DNA of 64,000 nucleotides from Pedobacter hartonius (GTDB lineage: Bacteria > Bacteroidota > Bacteroidia > Sphingobacteriales > Sphingobacteriaceae): assembly GCF_900107535.1 (NCBI RefSeq), contig NZ_FNRA01000009.1, positions 124,001 through 188,000 of the forward strand, given 5' to 3'. A program made the translations under genes and the position numbers. This document shows, one piece after another, positions 8,474 to 17,674 of this stretch. Every line of letters begins with the position of its first letter. Positions within the stretch are counted from its first letter, which is position 1. A model generated the notes under the pieces. That model ran no database searches. It was given only the letters and a program-made list of their open reading frames with translations, and was not told the origin of the DNA.

Positions 8474-9017
8474 TTATAATATTTTTGAACGCATAGAATC
8501 GGAACAAAAGCAGCCGATGATGATCGTACAAATGATCATGCAGATGGAAAGGCTGAACTGTAATACCACAAGGATCTTGCGGATGGGCAGAGAAGACCTG
8601 CCTCTTCCTGTAAAGCCTTTCAGCGCTTTTACAGGGGTAAAGGACGATAAATAAGCAGGGTAACTGCCTGCAATGATCCCCATCCTTCGCCCTCTTTTCA
8701 GACTGTGCAGTAGAAAGGTTCATATAATTGATACTGGCGATCACCAGTCTGCAATACATCAAACTGCAGACTCTCATTTTTCGGCAGGTCTTTAGTCACA
8801 GCTGTTACCTTCAGCTGCCTCAGGTTATCCCATTTGATGCTTTGTCCAACAGGGTTTTCATTACCGAATAATTTTTTTGCTGTGCTTTTGGTAATGAAAA
8901 CGGCATTTGGTTCAAACAACAGGCGAGACCTATGGCAAGTCCGCCGATGTTGATCAATGAGAACCCCGGGTTCTTTAAAATGTTCCACAAAGCAATTCTA
9001 AAATTCAGGTACAGCAT
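8474..9017 (-). pseudogene. Remnant of a MacB/FtsX-type ABC transporter permease
   Basis: Three blocks lie in order on the minus strand but in different frames. Block one, at 9017, is MLYLNFRIALWNILKNPGFS LINIGGLAIGLACC (split here at residue 20), the first membrane helix of these permeases. Block two, about 8700-8915, carries NAVFITKSTAKKLFGNENPV and LKVTAVTKDLPKNESLQFDV of the MacB periplasmic domain. Block three, 8474-8683, has GIIAGSYPAYLSSFTPVKAL and IRKILVVLQFSLSICMIICT of the FtsX core. Intact relatives are about 790 residues; here about 190 codons survive, joined by internal deletions and frameshifts. Such permeases usually serve antimicrobial-peptide or lipoprotein export. Non-functional as it stands. 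Confidence 0.8.
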
Positions 9018-9130
9018 AGCTATTCATTTGCATGACGAAAGAACATGCCAGTTTAAAGAAACAGCAATATAGGATAGTTGTCTATGATTCAGACCGTTAC
9101 ACAGAGATTTGATTTTCGGCATTGAACAAC

Positions 9131-9152
9131 GGATGTGCGTAATCGCACATCC
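9131..9152 (-). terminator. Hairpin after the SDR gene
   Basis: A perfect 9-bp stem, GGATGTGCG (9131-9139) and CGCACATCC (9144-9152), with a 4-nt loop, 14 bp past the SDR stop on the minus strand. The T-tract on that strand is weak (GTTGTTC), so termination is likely but not certain. Confidence 0.5.
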
Positions 9153-9166
9153 TAAACCCGCCTCAA

Positions 9167-10008
9167 CTAATCGAAATCAGTAGAGAAAGATATTCGTTCG
9201 TTGCTCTTTATGCTTTCTTCGAGCATACTGACTTTGTATTTTGCATAACCTACTGCATCAGAACCAAGCAATAACCTGAGCGGTGGTTCTGCAAGTGCCG
9301 CAGTTGCTATAATCACCCTGGCTGCCTTAACCGGGTCGCCCGGCTGGGTGCCGTCGATCTCTGTAAGATGTTTCCTTTTCAGTTCAGCGATTTCGGTATA
9401 AGCCTCAACCGGATTGGCTGACACCGCTACTGAACCGGAGGTTAAGAAGTTAGTCCGGAAATATCCGGGTTCCAGGATTGTCACATGCATATGAAAGGGT
9501 TTTACTTCCTGTGCCAATGCTTCAGAAAGGCCTTCAACTGCAAATTTGGTGGCACAATAAATCCCCCAGTCTGCACCTGAGATTAAGCCGAAGGCGGATG
9601 ATACATTAAAGATATGGCCCGACATTGCTTTCCGCATGTGCGGCAAAACTGCGCGTGTTACGCTTAGCAGAGCGAATACATTCAGGTCAAAACTCGCCTG
9701 AACTTCATCTTTAACAGTTTCTTCAATCCCTCCGATCAAACCAAATCCAGCGTTATTCACCAGGAAATCTATTGTTGTAAACTGCTGAAGGATGGCATTT
9801 ACTGCCACGGCAATACTTTTTCATCCAGCAGATCCACTTGCAGGGGCAGGAACTGCTCAGAGGAAACACCAACGGCACTTTTGAGTGTTTCCAGGTTCCG
9901 GCCTGTTGCCGCTACGTTAAATCCTTTGGCAAGCAGCTGTTGTACAAGTTCCAGTCCGATGCCCTGTGATGCACCGGTAATCAACCATGTTTTCTTTTGA
10001 TTTTCCAT
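9167..10008 (-). pseudogene. Short-chain dehydrogenase/reductase (SDR), frameshifted
   Basis: Starting at MENQKKTWLITGASQGIG (ATG at 10006-10008) the frame carries the Rossmann motif TGASQGIG and runs to VDLLDEKVLPWQ, then a stop. The next frame continues with VNAILQQFTTIDFLVNNAGF (NNAG motif), a catalytic Ser in NVSSAFG, and YCATK (Tyr and Lys). Adding one A to the A5 run at 9817-9821 (T on the plus strand) restores a single frame of about 281 residues reading DEKSIAVAVNAIL. All catalytic motifs are otherwise intact, so this is a recent lesion or a homopolymer sequencing error. It lies just downstream of a broken AraC regulator. Confidence 0.85.
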
Positions 10009-10086
10009 TGTTATTAATTTATGGTACAAAGGAATGGACGTCAGGCTGATTTTTATTTAAGAGAATGAAAGGAAAACTTGGGCATT

Positions 10087-11024
10087 TCAACTATTTACCA
10101 TGGGTTTAGTCTGATCGCGGAAAAACGAAGGCGAAATCTTTTCTAACCTCTGGAAGAATGCCGTAAAACTCGCCTGCTCTGAAAAGCCCAGGGCATAGCT
10201 GATCGCTTTGATATCCCAGTTGGTATGCATCAGCAGGTTTTTGCTTCATATGCCAAACGCTCCTGAATATGGTCCCTCAGGGTTTTACCTGTTTGGCCCT
10301 TCACCAGGCTGTTGAGATAATTGGGATGCACGTTGAGCAGCTCGGCAAATTCGGCAGCGGTTTTGATTTTCACCCGGTCATCCGTATGATTGACCCGGAG
10401 GGAAGATTCCAGTAAAGCCAGAAAATCATGTATATAGCGGTAATGGTCATTCACAAGAATAGTTTCACTATTCTTTCCAGCCCTCTTTGCTTCCAAAAAG
10501 ATCATTTGCAGCTGCAATAAGATTGCCTGCCTTTTATCCTCATTTTCACTTTCTTCTTCAGCGCAGATATTTTCAAAATACTACGCTATTTTTAAGGACT
10601 GTTGTTCATCCAGTTCCACCACGGCCTTTTCGGCCTGGAAATAAGGATAGTTTTTAAAAAGACCGGCCATGTGTGTGACTTCTTCAAAATACACAGGATG
10701 GATCAGGCAGAAGTGGCCGTCCTCGGCGGCAGCGTCAGACTGCCAGGAGATGATTTCATCGGGATGGATGAATGCGATCATATAAGGCCTGATATGATAT
10801 CTGTTCAGTCCTATCGTAAGGATACCTGAGCCTGCAGTAACATGCATGAGCTTATAGAATTTCCTGCGGTTGGGAGCAATGTAGTCATTAGCCAGGTGGC
10901 AGCTTCGGTTTTTGATACTGAAACTTGCTTCAGCATGATAATGCTCCACCTGTAAAAGCGGGATATTCATTCCTGCTTCCTGGAACTTTTCAATACTTAA
11001 ACGCGGAATATCTGGTTTTTTCAT
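10087..11024 (-). pseudogene. AraC family transcriptional regulator, two lesions
   Basis: The N-terminal ligand-binding half (MKKPDIPRLSIEKFQEAGMN to QSLKIA) ends at an in-frame TAG at 10581-10583. The same frame then continues YFENICAEEESENEDKRQAI into the HTH half with FAELLNVHPNYLNSLVKGQT and ERLAYEAKTC. There the A5 run at 10238-10242 has lost one base; with six A the frame reads EAKNLLMHTNWDIKAISYAL and SFTAFFQRLEKISPSFFRDQ to a stop at 10087. Thus both AraC helix-turn-helix motifs are recognisable but not in one frame. It lies immediately upstream of the SDR gene, which it probably controlled. Confidence 0.85.
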
Positions 11025-11098
11025 CGTTCAATACCATTGATCTGTTAATTTAAGATCAGAATGTTCACACAAATTTCGTGTATTTTTCTGAAAATCCC

Positions 11099-11785
11099 TC
11101 AACAGATCATTTTATATCCTATGCTCCGTAAATTCATGATCTGAATATCAGGCTCGTCCTTCAGCAGCTTCCGCAAATGTGTCATAAACACATCCATGCT
11201 CCTGGTATTGTAGTAATTGTTATCGCCCCAGATCTTTAAGAGTGCCTCATCACGTTCCAGCACATCGTTCTTCCGCAGGATCATCATTTCCAGCAATGCT
11301 GATTCTTTGAAAGAAAGCGAATATTCACCGGTGGACGTCCTGAGCTTCTGATGGACCGTGTCCAGCTGGCAATGGCCGAAAGTATATACCGTATTGCTTT
11401 CAGCTACCTCAGCTTCCGCTCCGAAACGCTGTAACAGGGCTTCCATCCTGACCAGCAGCTCTTCCATACTGAAGGGCTTTTTGAGGTAGTCATTCCCGCC
11501 CATCTTAAACCCTTTCACTACATCTTCGGTCAGCACTTTGGCACTCAGGAAGATAATGGGCAGGTCTTTCTGCACCTTCCTCAGTTCCTGCGCCAGCATA
11601 TAACCGTCTTTTGAAGGCAGCATAATATCCAGGATACAGATATCAGGCGCCAGGGAATGATAGGCGTCCATAACCAGGTTTCCGTCATCGATCACCTGCA
11701 CGGTATAACCGCTGCTTTTTAATCCGTCACTAACAATGCGCGACAAAAAAGGCTCATCCTCTGCATATAATACTTTTAAGCTCAT
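11099..11785 (-). CDS. Response regulator, OmpR/PhoB family
   Basis: 228 residues. The receiver domain (1-120) shows the acidic pair in YAEDEP, the phospho-acceptor Asp in CILDIMLPSKDGY (about residue 53), Ser in IIFLSAK and Lys in YLKKPFS. A winged-helix DNA-binding domain (about 130-228) ends with SMDVFMTHLRKLLKDEPDIQ and NLRSIGYKMIC. Its ATG overlaps the TGA of the kinase gene by 4 bp, so the two are translationally coupled. OmpR/PhoB proteins bind head-to-tail direct repeats, and such repeats are present at 13290-13326 upstream of the divergent TonB receptor gene. Confidence 0.95.
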   Translation of the reverse strand: MSLKVLYAEDEPFLSRIVSDGLKSSGYTVQVIDDGNLVMDAYHSLAPDICILDIMLPSKDGYMLAQELRKVQKDLPIIFLSAKVLTEDVVKGFKMGGNDYLKKPFSMEELLVRMEALLQRFGAEAEVAESNTVYTFGHCQLDTVHQKLRTSTGEYSLSFKESALLEMMILRKNDVLERDEALLKIWGDNNYYNTRSMDVFMTHLRKLLKDEPDIQIMNLRSIGYKMIC

Positions 11786-13239
11786 GTTGCTGCGGGTAAA
11801 GTAATGATAAACGTACTTCCTTTGCCGGGCTCGCTTTTCAGCCTGATCATGCCCCTGTGTTTTTCTACCATCTGCCGTACATAATGCAGGCCCAGTCCTG
11901 ATCCTTTAACGTCGTGTGTATCGCCCGCCCCCGTGATCCTGTAGAACCGTTCAAACACCTTATCCTGGTGAATTTTTTCGATCCCCCGCCCGTTGTCCTT
12001 AAATGTCAGTATCACCTGGTTGCCCTGGTATTCGCAGCTGATCTCCATCTCAAATGCATCCCCGGCATATTTGATCGCATTGTCAATCAGGTTATAAAAG
12101 ATATTTGTTAAATGCACCGGATCGCCATATACGAAACAAGGTTCTGCAGAAGGGACAAGGCGGATGCCGGCGTGGCTCTTCTGCAGTTGCAGTTTCATGG
12201 AATTGATCACCTGCTGCAACCCCGCCTGTACTTCATACAGTTCCAGGTTCAGGGGTTGTTCGCCGGCGTTATCCTGGCTGATATGCAACACTTTTTCTAC
12301 CATCAGGTTTAACCGTTGCAGCTCATGCTGACTGATATCGAGGTAATGCTGCAGGGTTTCGGGATCATTTGCCAGGTTGTATTTGGTGATTGATTCCAGT
12401 GCAACCGATACCGTGGCAATTGGTGTTTTAAACTCATGGGTCATGTTACTTGCAAAATCTGCCCTTGCGTCGGCATATAACTGCTGGTTCCGCAGCAGCC
12501 GCAGGATAAAATAGAAGGCCATACAGGTCAGCAGGATCATCAGAACTGACGAAACAAGATAATAACGCATCCTGTACCAGACAATGGAATTGATCTCTGC
12601 CAGCACCAGCTGGTACCGCTGCGTCCCCTGCAGGTTAAAGGAATACAGCTTACTCGCAAATACCTGTTCCTGCCCTTTGGGAAGAGTATTTTTCTGCACT
12701 TTAGTAAAAGGATATTCGAAGATCTTGTCATACCCCGGCTGATTGATGCCCAGCTTCTTCAATTCGGATGTTACCCTTCTCTTCATCGTGATCAGTGAGA
12801 TACTGTCACTAATCATGACCTGTTCGGCTGTCATATTGCCAACGGCATTCACAGGCTTTTTATATGTTCCGGGTTTTCCGGGCTTATCCTTCAAACTCAT
12901 ATTCATCTGAACAGCGGTGCTGTCACCCCGGATAAAAATGCTGTAGGTAGATTTCACACCAGACATTTTCATGTTATCATAGGCCTGCCGCATCAGCCTC
13001 CACTGCGGGGAAAGAAAAAATCTCTTCAGGCGGCGCTGATCTGCCGGCCCGCTCAGGGATACCAGGCTGCTGAAGATATTGAGCTGGGATGCATTGCTGA
13101 CCACCTGTTCCAGTTCCTGCTCCAGCTGCTTCCGCTGTGCCAAAAAAAGCTGTTGCAGCCAGACAAACTGCAGTCCGGTACTCAGCAGCAGGGAAAGCAC
13201 GATCAGCGTATAGGTATGTTTTGCCCTGAGCCATTTCAT
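11782..13239 (-). CDS. Membrane sensor histidine kinase
   Basis: About 485 residues. It has an N-terminal helix (TYTLIVLSLLLSTGLQFVWL), a periplasmic sensor region to about residue 225, and a second helix (YLVSSVLMILLTCMAFYFIL). The HisKA H-box follows (FASNMTHEFKTPIATVSVAL). The HATPase domain has NLIDNAIKYA (N-box), DNGRGI (G1) and GSGLGLHYV (G2). I chose the start at 13239 (MKWLRAKH), because it places basic residues directly before the first helix; an upstream in-frame ATG at 13269 would add ten residues. The periplasmic region matches no sensor domain I recognise. It is divergent from, and probably controls, the TonB receptor at 13366. Confidence 0.92.
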   Translation of the reverse strand: MKWLRAKHTYTLIVLSLLLSTGLQFVWLQQLFLAQRKQLEQELEQVVSNASQLNIFSSLVSLSGPADQRRLKRFFLSPQWRLMRQAYDNMKMSGVKSTYSIFIRGDSTAVQMNMSLKDKPGKPGTYKKPVNAVGNMTAEQVMISDSISLITMKRRVTSELKKLGINQPGYDKIFEYPFTKVQKNTLPKGQEQVFASKLYSFNLQGTQRYQLVLAEINSIVWYRMRYYLVSSVLMILLTCMAFYFILRLLRNQQLYADARADFASNMTHEFKTPIATVSVALESITKYNLANDPETLQHYLDISQHELQRLNLMVEKVLHISQDNAGEQPLNLELYEVQAGLQQVINSMKLQLQKSHAGIRLVPSAEPCFVYGDPVHLTNIFYNLIDNAIKYAGDAFEMEISCEYQGNQVILTFKDNGRGIEKIHQDKVFERFYRITGAGDTHDVKGSGLGLHYVRQMVEKHRGMIRLKSEPGKGSTFIITLPAAT

Positions 13240-13289
13240 AGTGCTAAGATCCTCATAATTTACCGGCAATAGTTTAACCCAATGTACGA

Positions 13290-13345
13290 TTTAACTCTAT
13301 TTAACTCAACTTAACTTCCGTTTAGGAAGCGCTGGGGTAGGTTTG
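13290..13345 (+). promoter_or_regulatory. Phased direct repeats and -7 box of the TonB receptor promoter
   Basis: Four 7-mers start at exact 10-bp steps: TTTAACT (13290), TTTAACT (13300), CTTAACT (13310) and GTTTAGG (13320). A further GTTTAAC sits at 13272. Downstream, TAGGTTTG at 13338-13345 fits the TAnnTTTG -7 box, while no TTTG exists at the -33 position, which the repeats occupy instead. This is what is expected of an activator of the OmpR/PhoB type at a weak promoter. The adjacent response regulator is the obvious candidate. Confidence 0.65.
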
Positions 13346-13365
13346 CAGCATAAATTTTTCAGCAA

Positions 13366-15750
13366 ATGAAATCATTTTTCTATTTCCTCTTTCTACTCCT
13401 TCCCTTCCCTCTTTTTGCCCAGCAAAGCTTAAACGGAATGATCAGCGATGAAGCCGGCAAACCACTGGATGCAGCAACCATAATACTGTCACAAAACGGA
13501 CGGGTCATCAATAACCAGCTGGCCGACCGGGGCCGGTTCAGTTTCGGTCAGCTCAGTCCCGCCACCTACCAGGTGTCGGTGACCCTGGTGGGTTACAAAC
13601 CTCTTGTACGTCAGTTCAGCATGCCAAAGGACAGCCTTAAATTAACGATGCAGCACGAAAACCAGCAGCTAAAGGAAGTAGCTATCACCTTCCGGAAACC
13701 TACGGTTGAACGCAAAGCAGACCGCGTGGTATTCAATGTGGAAAACAGTGCTATAGCCAGTGGAGGTACTGTTTACGAGGCACTGACAAAAGCTCCCGGG
13801 CTGAAAGCAAATTCTGATGGAAGCATCATGGCCGGCAATAAAACAGTGACGATTTATATGGACGATAAACCTGTACGCCTCTCGGCAGCCGACCTCACTG
13901 CTTACCTGCAAAGCCTTCCGGCAGAGAACATCTCCAAAATAGAAGTGATGTCTAACCCTCCCTCCAGGTACGAAGCCCAGGGCGGCGCTATCATTAATAT
14001 CGTATCCAAAAAAATAAAATCGGATGGTTTTAATGCCAACTTAAATGCAGGTTATATCCGCGGAAAAAGGGACAGTTACCGGGGCAACGGGATCTTTAAC
14101 TACAGGAAAGATAAGCTGAATGTGTTTGGCAGTTACGGTTATACCAACAGGAATATCCAGCGTAACCTGACCAATTATACCATTTACCAGACTCCTGATT
14201 CCTATGCTTACTGGGACCGGGACAGGCTTACACGATCAGACAATGAGGCACACAACTATAAAGTTGGGATTGATTATAACTTAACGGATAACCAGATAGC
14301 AGGTATCCTGGTGACAGGAAGCAATGCCGTTAATTCAAGTGGAAGTAAGGGGCTGACCAACATTTACAACAACCACCGGCTGGCAACGGATTCCGTTTTG
14401 CACACTACTAACCGGAATCAGGGCCGTACCGACCAGTATAGTTTTAACCTCAACTACAAGATCAAACTGGATACTGCAGGCCAGAGCCTGAATGTTGACC
14501 TGGACTATGTTCCATTTAACAGCGCAAATACCCAGCAGGTAGATAATCTTTCGGTACTGCCTGACGGGAGCCTGGGCGCTGCGCCTTACCATATCAACAC
14601 CCCTGCCACACAAAAGATCAATATCTGGTCGGGCAAACTAGATTACGACTACAGGCTTGGTAAATTATGGACGCTGGAATCCGGCCTGAAATACACGGGC
14701 ATAACTTCTGAAAATCACTTTGATTTCTTCAATACAGCAGGCACTGAACCATTTTTCGATGCGGCCAGGAGTGACTATTTCCGATATACGGAAAAAACAG
14801 GAGCAGCTTATACCAGTATCTCTGCTGATCTGGGTAAATGGAGTCTTACAGGAGGCCTGCGTGCAGAAAAAACAAGTACAAAGGGATATTCGGTGTCCCT
14901 GGATTCGCTCAACAGGAACACCTACCTGCGCCTGTTCCCCACGGCATTTATCACCTACAAACTATCAGAAAACCATGTATTTGGAATCAATTACGTCCGG
15001 AGGATAGACAGGCCGGATTATGTGCAGCTGAACCCTGCAAAAAGTTATTCAAGCCCTTACAGTTACCAAAATGGTAATCCATTCTTAAGGCCTGAAATTT
15101 CCAATAGCGTAGAACTGAGTTATACGCTTAAAAAGGACTATACCATTACCGGTGTTTATCATCTGACCAATGACCTGGCCAGCAACGTTACCGTTCAGGA
15201 CAATGTGACCAAAACCTTTTATGATACGCAGCAGAACCTCGGAAGAATCAGGGATATCGGGCTGCAGCTGTCAACCGTCAATCATCCCTTCTCCTGGTGG
15301 GAAATCAATAATTACGCTGAGGGGAATGCAAGAAGACAACAGGCATTGTACTTAAATGGTATCTACGAAAACAGCTTTTACTACTACCTGAAATCTACCC
15401 ACGCTTTTACCATCAGCAAAAACAACGGACTTAAGGCTGAGCTCAGCGGCTGGTATCTGAGCCCCGTTCAGCAGGGATCACTTCATGTTGCCAGGACCTA
15501 TGATGTAAGTGCCGGCATCAGTAAGCCCGTGCTGAACAAACAGGGAACCATCAGCCTTACGGCAGCCGATATTTTTTATAAGAACCCGTATAAGATTGAT
15601 ATCAATTACCTGGATCAGCGTAATGGCCTTTACCAGCAGAACGACACCCGGAATATTACGATAAGTTTTTCTTACAAATTGGGTAAAAGTGTAGCCGAAG
15701 CACGAAAAAGACAGACTGCAAGTGAAGAGGAAAGACGACGAAGTAATTAG
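13366..15750 (+). CDS. TonB-dependent outer-membrane beta-barrel receptor
   Basis: 794 residues. After a signal peptide (MKSFFYFLFLLLPFPLFA) comes a carboxypeptidase-regulatory-like beta sandwich at about 20-100 (LNGMISDEAGKPLDAATIIL). The plug is at about 115-220 (VERKADRVVFNVENSA, then PSRYEAQGGAIINIVSKK). The remaining 570 residues are barrel strands, many ending in aromatic residues. No STN domain is present, so it is not a sigma-linked transducer. The two-component pair on the opposite strand and the phased repeats in the shared intergenic region indicate kinase-controlled expression. It may import a peptide, metal complex or oligosaccharide; nothing in the sequence decides which. Confidence 0.85.
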   Translation: MKSFFYFLFLLLPFPLFAQQSLNGMISDEAGKPLDAATIILSQNGRVINNQLADRGRFSFGQLSPATYQVSVTLVGYKPLVRQFSMPKDSLKLTMQHENQQLKEVAITFRKPTVERKADRVVFNVENSAIASGGTVYEALTKAPGLKANSDGSIMAGNKTVTIYMDDKPVRLSAADLTAYLQSLPAENISKIEVMSNPPSRYEAQGGAIINIVSKKIKSDGFNANLNAGYIRGKRDSYRGNGIFNYRKDKLNVFGSYGYTNRNIQRNLTNYTIYQTPDSYAYWDRDRLTRSDNEAHNYKVGIDYNLTDNQIAGILVTGSNAVNSSGSKGLTNIYNNHRLATDSVLHTTNRNQGRTDQYSFNLNYKIKLDTAGQSLNVDLDYVPFNSANTQQVDNLSVLPDGSLGAAPYHINTPATQKINIWSGKLDYDYRLGKLWTLESGLKYTGITSENHFDFFNTAGTEPFFDAARSDYFRYTEKTGAAYTSISADLGKWSLTGGLRAEKTSTKGYSVSLDSLNRNTYLRLFPTAFITYKLSENHVFGINYVRRIDRPDYVQLNPAKSYSSPYSYQNGNPFLRPEISNSVELSYTLKKDYTITGVYHLTNDLASNVTVQDNVTKTFYDTQQNLGRIRDIGLQLSTVNHPFSWWEINNYAEGNARRQQALYLNGIYENSFYYYLKSTHAFTISKNNGLKAELSGWYLSPVQQGSLHVARTYDVSAGISKPVLNKQGTISLTAADIFYKNPYKIDINYLDQRNGLYQQNDTRNITISFSYKLGKSVAEARKRQTASEEERRRSN

Positions 15751-15896
15751 GAGCTTGTTTCAAGCGCAGCAAGCATCTGCTTTAAACCCGCAACAACTGA
15801 AGGTTGTTAACTCGTCAAACTTTAAAAAAACATTGGGCTTTTTTTGATGTTAATTTCAAACATCCTCCATCTAAACGTTCATTTAAATAAAAGCCC

Positions 15897-16190
15897 TTGA
15901 AAACTTATACAAACACTAAAGAAATTCCCGCTAAACTATTGTACGACCAGCTGAAGAACCATTTTGCCGAATTTTATGCCAGTGCCAAAAGAACCGGCAG
16001 GTCATTGACTGAAGTCAGGTCACTGAACTATGGCCTTGGCCAGGATATCATCTCGATCGAGGATCCGGATGGGACACAGATTTATCGTATTGACGTGAAT
16101 CCAGCACAGATCACCCTCGTTGAGCCTGATGAAAAAAACACGCGGACTACCGAAGTACTGGATGAATTTATCGAATCCTGCCTGCTCTGA
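15897..16190 (+). CDS. Hypothetical protein
   Basis: 97 residues if begun at TTG (15897); there is no ATG in the frame. The product is soluble, with a helical first half (KLLYDQLKNHFAEFYASAKR) and a strand-rich second half (DPDGTQIYRIDVNPAQITLV) ending in an acidic tail. I recognise no family. The coding pattern (third-position bias, length, no shadow partner) suggests a real gene, but the unusual start lowers confidence. The 147 bp before it hold only a small GCTTG/CAAGC inverted repeat and an A7/T7 stretch. Confidence 0.5.
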   Translation: MKTYTNTKEIPAKLLYDQLKNHFAEFYASAKRTGRSLTEVRSLNYGLGQDIISIEDPDGTQIYRIDVNPAQITLVEPDEKNTRTTEVLDEFIESCLL

Positions 16191-16286
16191 CCCTGGCGAT
16201 CAGCATTTCAATATTTCTTGGTCTGTAATTTGCTATTAGTTAATTACACCTGAAATATTAACTTGGAATATAAACTATTATTACAC

Positions 16287-17612
16287 TTGAAAAAAAAGCT
16301 GCGCCCCGGCCTTCATCAGTTATTGCTGATACTCGCCATACTTACAGGCCTAAATGTTTGTGCTTATAGCCAGACAATACCCACTGACTCTGTGAAGGCA
16401 GGTTCATTACGCATCGTTGCAAAAAAAGAACAGAAACTGACCGATAGTGTTAACAAACAGTATGATATTTCCGACTTTATCAGGCAGGTTGCCCACCCTA
16501 AGCGCCAGCAAAAACAGGGCAAAAAACCTTCCGGAATTACTGTCATCCCTAACATAGCATATAACCCGAGTATTGGCGCCCAAATAGGAATTAAGGCTGT
16601 GGCAGGAAGAAAACTGGGCAGTGACCCGAATACACTACTGTCTGTTGCTTCTACCTCAGCATCCATTACCACTAAGGGAATCCTTTATTTTTACATCAAC
16701 CACAATGTGTATACTCCGGGAAATAAATGGAACTTCCAGGGAAGCCTGGTTGCGGCAAAGACCGTTACGCCCGATTATGGATTGGGCATCGGTGAAGGCT
16801 CTGATGAAAGTGAAGCAGACCATGTGCTGAGCAACCCGGACCGTAAAGGTTATGTGCTCCATGCGCAGTACTACAGTTTCCGTGAAAAAGTATACAAACA
16901 GATCGAAGATAACCTATTTGTAGGCGGTGGTGTATCCTTTGATACCAGAAGAAAAATTGAAGATAAGGTGTCTGAAACCGATCTTACACCCTATAATATT
17001 TATGCAGACCGGTACGGATTTGACCGCGGCAATTATACGTCCAACGGCTTATTGTTTAATATACAATATACTACACGTGACAATCAGAACCGTGCCTATA
17101 AAGGCATTTATGCTGATATAGGTTTCAGGGGTAACCAGACCTGGCTGGGCAGTACAAAAAACGCATTGCAATTCACGTCAGATTTCAGAAAATACTGGAG
17201 CCTTTCCAGCGCCAGTCCAGAACATGTGCTGGCCTTCTGGAACTGGGGTTCTTACCTGATCAGCGGTGCCGTGCCTTACCTGGAATTGCCCGGCAGTGGT
17301 AAAGATCCGGCCTTCCGTAGTGGCAGGGGTTACACCGTAGGTTATTTTAAAGGCACCAAATACTCCTATTCGGAACTGGAATACCGCTTCCCCATCACAA
17401 AGAATAAGTTCCTGAGTGGTGTTACGTTCTTCAATGTGCAAACTGCCAACGATAATTTAGGTACAAATCTTTTTGAAAAATGGCAGCCTGGCGGAGGCGG
17501 AGGTTTACGGGTACTGTTTAATAAAACTACGCGTACCAACCTGTGTCTGGACTATGCTTTTGGTAATTATGGTAACCGCGGGTTCTTCCTCGGTTTGAAT
17601 GAAGCATTTTAA
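16287..17612 (+). CDS. Omp85/BamA-like outer-membrane barrel protein
   Basis: About 441 residues. A TTG at 16287 gives the best signal peptide (MKKKLRPGLHQLLLILAILT to AYSQ); a TTG at 16263 would add eight residues. No POTRA repeats are present. After a linker of about 80 residues the whole protein is a 16-strand-like barrel: PNIAYNPSIGAQIGIKAVAG, ITTKGILYFYINHNVYTPGN, LFNIQYTTRDNQNRAYKGIY, YSELEYRFPITKNKFLSGVT, and a C-terminal phenylalanine (LGLNEAF), the usual barrel-assembly signal. Such POTRA-less proteins are frequent in Bacteroidota and of uncertain role, possibly lipid or metabolite passage. It sits 62 bp upstream of rpiA on the same strand. Confidence 0.75.
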   Translation: MKKKLRPGLHQLLLILAILTGLNVCAYSQTIPTDSVKAGSLRIVAKKEQKLTDSVNKQYDISDFIRQVAHPKRQQKQGKKPSGITVIPNIAYNPSIGAQIGIKAVAGRKLGSDPNTLLSVASTSASITTKGILYFYINHNVYTPGNKWNFQGSLVAAKTVTPDYGLGIGEGSDESEADHVLSNPDRKGYVLHAQYYSFREKVYKQIEDNLFVGGGVSFDTRRKIEDKVSETDLTPYNIYADRYGFDRGNYTSNGLLFNIQYTTRDNQNRAYKGIYADIGFRGNQTWLGSTKNALQFTSDFRKYWSLSSASPEHVLAFWNWGSYLISGAVPYLELPGSGKDPAFRSGRGYTVGYFKGTKYSYSELEYRFPITKNKFLSGVTFFNVQTANDNLGTNLFEKWQPGGGGGLRVLFNKTTRTNLCLDYAFGNYGNRGFFLGLNEAF

Positions 17613-17618
17613 TCTGTA

Positions 17619-17651
17619 TATTTCCTGCGTCCTGAGAAAGACCAGGAAATA
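17619..17651. repeat. 9-bp inverted repeat between barrel gene and rpiA
   Basis: TATTTCCTG (17619-17627) and CAGGAAATA (17643-17651) are perfect complements around a 15-nt spacer. It lies in the 62-bp gap between two genes on one strand. It may be an intercistronic hairpin or an operator; there is no T-tract. Confidence 0.4.
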
Positions 17652-17674
17652 CTGATTTTACTGATAACCTAAAT

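Noticed and set aside
15823..15848. A7 ... T7 stretch as a terminator
   Set aside because: The pairing would be A-T only with a GC-poor stem; too weak to call.
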